Positions 40,570 through 42,791 of a stretch of 42,791 nt of DNA are shown in pieces. Position 1 is the stretch's first letter. Every line of letters begins with the position of its first letter. This DNA is from JARRQB01 sp965368585. GTDB lineage: Bacteria; Pseudomonadota; Gammaproteobacteria; Chromatiales; Chromatiaceae. The stretch spans positions 1 through 42,791 of the forward strand of contig CBDUNM010000026.1 in NCBI GenBank assembly GCA_965368585.1. Direction: 5' to 3'. The translations under genes were made by a program, and so were the position numbers. The notes under the pieces are model-generated. The model searched no databases. It was not told where the DNA came from and worked only from the letters and a program-made list of their open reading frames with translations.

Positions 40570-42150
40570 ATGGCCGACCTGCATTCCGAGCTGAACAAGC
40601 GGCGCACCTTCGCGATCATTTCCCATCCCGACGCCGGAAAAACCACCCTGACCGAAAAATTGCTGTTGTTCGGCGGGGCCATTCAACTCGCGGGCACGGT
40701 AAAGGGCCGTAAAGCCGCCCGGCATGCGACCTCGGATTGGATGGAGTTGGAGAAACAAAGAGGAATTTCAGTCACGTCAAGCGTCATGCAGTTTCCCTAC
40801 GGTGACGCGATCGTCAACCTGCTTGACACCCCTGGCCACGAAGATTTCTCCGAGGATACCTACCGCACTCTGACCGCGGTGGATTCGGCGCTGATGGTCA
40901 TCGACGTGGCCAAGGGCGTCGAGGAACGGACCATCAAGCTCATGGAGGTCTGCCGGTTGCGCGATACTCCGATACTCACCTTCGTCAATAAACTCGATCG
41001 CGAGGGTCGGGAGCCGATCGAGATTCTCGACGAAATCGAGGATGTGCTCGGCATCCAGTGCGCGCCCGTCACCTGGCCCATTGGCATGGGCAAGCGGCTC
41101 AAGGGCGTGTTCGACCTGCGCACGGCGACAACCCGTTTGTTCAGCGCCCGGCACGGCGGCAAGGCCGTCAGCGGCGAGATCGTGGCGGGGCTGGATAATC
41201 CGGCGCTGGACAAGGCGATCGGCGATCAGGCCGAGGAATTGCGCGAAGAGATCGAACTGGTGCGGGGCGCCAGTCACGAGTTGGATCTCGAGGCCTACCT
41301 CGCGGGTAAGCAGACCCCGGTGTTTTTTGGCTCCGCGATCAATAATTTCGGCGTTCGGGAACTGCTGGATGCCTTTGTCCAATACGCGCCGCCGCCTCGG
41401 CCGCGGCACACCGTGCAGCGCCAGGTGCTGCCATCCGAGCCTGAGTTTTCGGGCTTTGTGTTTAAGATTCAGGCAAATATGGATCCGCAGCACCGCGACC
41501 GGGTCGCCTTTCTGCGCGTGTGCTCGGGCAGTTACAAGAAAGGTATGAAAATACGCCACGTACGTATCGGCAAGACCGTGCAGGTCGCCAACGCCATCAC
41601 CTTCCAGGCGGATGAACGCCGGCACGTCGAAGAGGCTTGGCCGGGCGACATCATCGGTCTGCACAACCACGGTACCATTCAGATTGGCGATACCTTTACC
41701 GAAGGCGAAGACCTGAAATACGAAGGCGTGCCCTACTTCGCGCCCGAACTCTTCCGGCGCGTGGTGCTGAAGGACCCGCTCAAGAACAAGCAGCTGCAAA
41801 AAGGGATACTGCAGCTTTGCGAAGAGGGCGCCACCCAGGTGTTTCGCCCGTTGCGCAATAATGAACTGATTCTGGGCGCCGTGGGCATATTGCAGTTCGA
41901 CGTCGCGGCGCACCGGCTGAAGGGTGAATACGGCGTGGAAGCCATCGTCGAACCGGTCAAGGTGGCGACCGCCCGCTGGGTCGCCTGTGACGACGCGAAG
42001 GAACTCAAGCGATTTCGCGAGAAAAACTATGAAAACCTGGCCGAAGATGGCGACGGGCAGCTTGTATACTTGGCGCCCTCGCGGGTGAATCTGAACCTGA
42101 CCGTAGAGCGCTGGCCGGACGTGCGGTTATTGGCGACCCGCGAGCTGTGA
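40570..42150 (+). CDS. prfC: Peptide chain release factor 3
   Basis: The 526-residue GTPase RF3 removes RF1 or RF2 from the ribosome after termination. G motifs: HPDAGKTT (19-26), the switch I region KAARHATSDWMELEKQRGISVTSS, DTPGH (86-90) and FVNKLDREGR. RF3-specific parts follow: IGMGKRLKGVFDLRT, PVFFGSAINNFGVRELLDAFVQYAPPP, and the domain III sequence YGVEAIVEPVKVATARWV. The length equals E. coli PrfC (529). It is 37 bases after rimI. Confidence 0.96.
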   Translation: MADLHSELNKRRTFAIISHPDAGKTTLTEKLLLFGGAIQLAGTVKGRKAARHATSDWMELEKQRGISVTSSVMQFPYGDAIVNLLDTPGHEDFSEDTYRTLTAVDSALMVIDVAKGVEERTIKLMEVCRLRDTPILTFVNKLDREGREPIEILDEIEDVLGIQCAPVTWPIGMGKRLKGVFDLRTATTRLFSARHGGKAVSGEIVAGLDNPALDKAIGDQAEELREEIELVRGASHELDLEAYLAGKQTPVFFGSAINNFGVRELLDAFVQYAPPPRPRHTVQRQVLPSEPEFSGFVFKIQANMDPQHRDRVAFLRVCSGSYKKGMKIRHVRIGKTVQVANAITFQADERRHVEEAWPGDIIGLHNHGTIQIGDTFTEGEDLKYEGVPYFAPELFRRVVLKDPLKNKQLQKGILQLCEEGATQVFRPLRNNELILGAVGILQFDVAAHRLKGEYGVEAIVEPVKVATARWVACDDAKELKRFREKNYENLAEDGDGQLVYLAPSRVNLNLTVERWPDVRLLATREL

Positions 42151-42274
42151 GCGCCGATCTGCGGCGTATCCGAGCGTGCTGCCCGCGCGGCTCCGGTTAA
42201 AGCGATGGCGGCGAGCGCGATACGTCGCGGCGCTTCTTTACCAGCCTCGAGAAATCCTGTGAAAGAGAACACAC

Positions 42275-42493
42275 GTGGAACCAGATAGAGTCAAACAACT
42301 GATCGAAGCCGGCTTGCCGGGCGCTAATGTCGAGGTGACCGGCGACGGCCGCCATTTCGAGGCCGTTGTGGCTGCCGCTGCGTTTGAAGGCAAGACGCTC
42401 GTACAGCGTCACAAAATGGTGATGGCGACGGTACAGGAACAGATCGCCAGCGACGAGTTACACGCCTTGTCGATCAAGACCCGGACCCCCTGA
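42275..42493 (+). CDS. BolA/IbaG-family protein
   Basis: A 72-residue BolA-like protein. The sequence MEPDRVKQLIEAGLPGANVEVTGDGRHFEAVVAAAAFEGKTLVQRHKMVMATVQEQIASDELHALSIKT shows the class fold, with the conserved His27 and the RHKMV motif containing His46. These proteins bind 2Fe-2S clusters together with monothiol glutaredoxins and act in cluster transfer. The short length and FEGKTLVQRHKMV resemble IbaG (YrbA) rather than BolA. It starts at a GTG preceded by AAAGAG. Confidence 0.88.
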   Translation: MEPDRVKQLIEAGLPGANVEVTGDGRHFEAVVAAAAFEGKTLVQRHKMVMATVQEQIASDELHALSIKTRTP

Positions 42494-42791
42494 AAACAAG
42501 GTTCGGCTCGTGTAGGTGGATCCTGTGTGGTGCGTCCCGTCCCTGTATCGGCGAAAGGTATCAGGCACGAATCGGGCAGGACTTAAACGAGTGTCAAATT
42601 TTCTTACAACCTGATTCCAAGTGCCGGTCAGATCAAGGTTTTCATGCTCATTTGGTCTAGTATTAACCCTTAAGTGATTGTTTGAACTTTGCGATTGGCA
42701 AACGCTCGGTCGAGTTCGCTGCGATGGGTGGGAGCTTGCCGGGCCTAACCTTTGTCCCTTTGCTTGCTGTTGACGAGCCGGTTTTTTAATA
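42494..42791. other. Non-coding 3' end of the window
   Basis: 298 bases with no credible gene. The stretch is A+T-richer from about 42580 on, with an imperfect dyad (TGTCAAATTTTCTTACA, 42592-42608) and AT-rich TAGTATTAA near 42658. It probably is the upstream region of a gene beyond the window. No hairpin terminator for the BolA-type gene was seen. Confidence 0.4.

Noticed and set aside
40777..41913. Open frame of 378 codons opposite prfC
   Set aside because: Antisense of a highly conserved release factor.

Overview
The window is GC-rich, densely coded chromosomal DNA that most resembles a free-living gammaproteobacterium, possibly a Chromatiales/Ectothiorhodospiraceae-like lineage. The evidence is FabA-type unsaturated fatty acid synthesis, a bacterial ProRS with the editing insertion, PrfC, a LapG/LapD pair, long PstC/PstA permeases, family 4 uracil-DNA glycosylase, and the grouping of ilvBNC, pssA and leuA. 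This is inference from gene content; genus cannot be set from the window. No rRNA, tRNA, CRISPR array or prophage was recognised.

Layout. 1-3476 (+): the 3' part of a TolC-like outer-membrane protein, a periplasmic adaptor, an acylphosphatase and a GspE/PilB-type ATPase, linked by stop/start overlaps. 3478-5245 (-): a proline-rich putative lipoprotein and a CpdA-type phosphodiesterase. 5246-8287 (+): a strong promoter with an OxyR-like operator drives rubrerythrin, a double 4Fe-4S/CCG-domain protein, an encapsulated-ferritin-family protein without cargo tail, and a DUF3501 protein. This looks like a peroxide/iron-handling operon and is the most interesting part of the window. 8348-10869: fabA (-), a broken PAS histidine kinase and a receiver/HATPase fusion (+). 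10889-12619 (-): proS. 12787-15528 (+): lapG and lapD, the periplasmic protease and its c-di-GMP receptor that control adhesin release. 15850-21749 (+): pstS-pstC-pstA-pstB followed by a decayed phoU. 21716-25517: a small membrane protein (-), xthA (+), a TauE/SafE permease and mtaB (both -). 25679-27762: rmuC (+) and a DUF4124 protein (-). 27832-32160 (+): ilvB-ilvN-ilvC, a very long perfect hairpin, then pssA. 32173-33021 (-): an HDOD protein. 33383-34936 (+): leuA. 34934-35203: a MITE-like element with 34-bp terminal inverted repeats, touching the leuA stop codon. 35216-42493 (+): family 4 UDG, an A+T-richer outer-membrane beta-barrel protein, a 905-residue Hanks kinase with four extracytoplasmic repeats, rimI, prfC and an IbaG/BolA protein.

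How the genes work together. Branched-chain amino acid synthesis (ilvBNC, leuA) and high-affinity phosphate uptake (pst) form the metabolic core. Surface and signalling functions (lapG/lapD, HDOD, receiver/HATPase, Ser/Thr kinase, cpdA) suggest a lifestyle with regulated attachment. Two genes (the PAS kinase and phoU) are broken by frame changes. Both could be real decay or consensus errors, and raw reads would decide.
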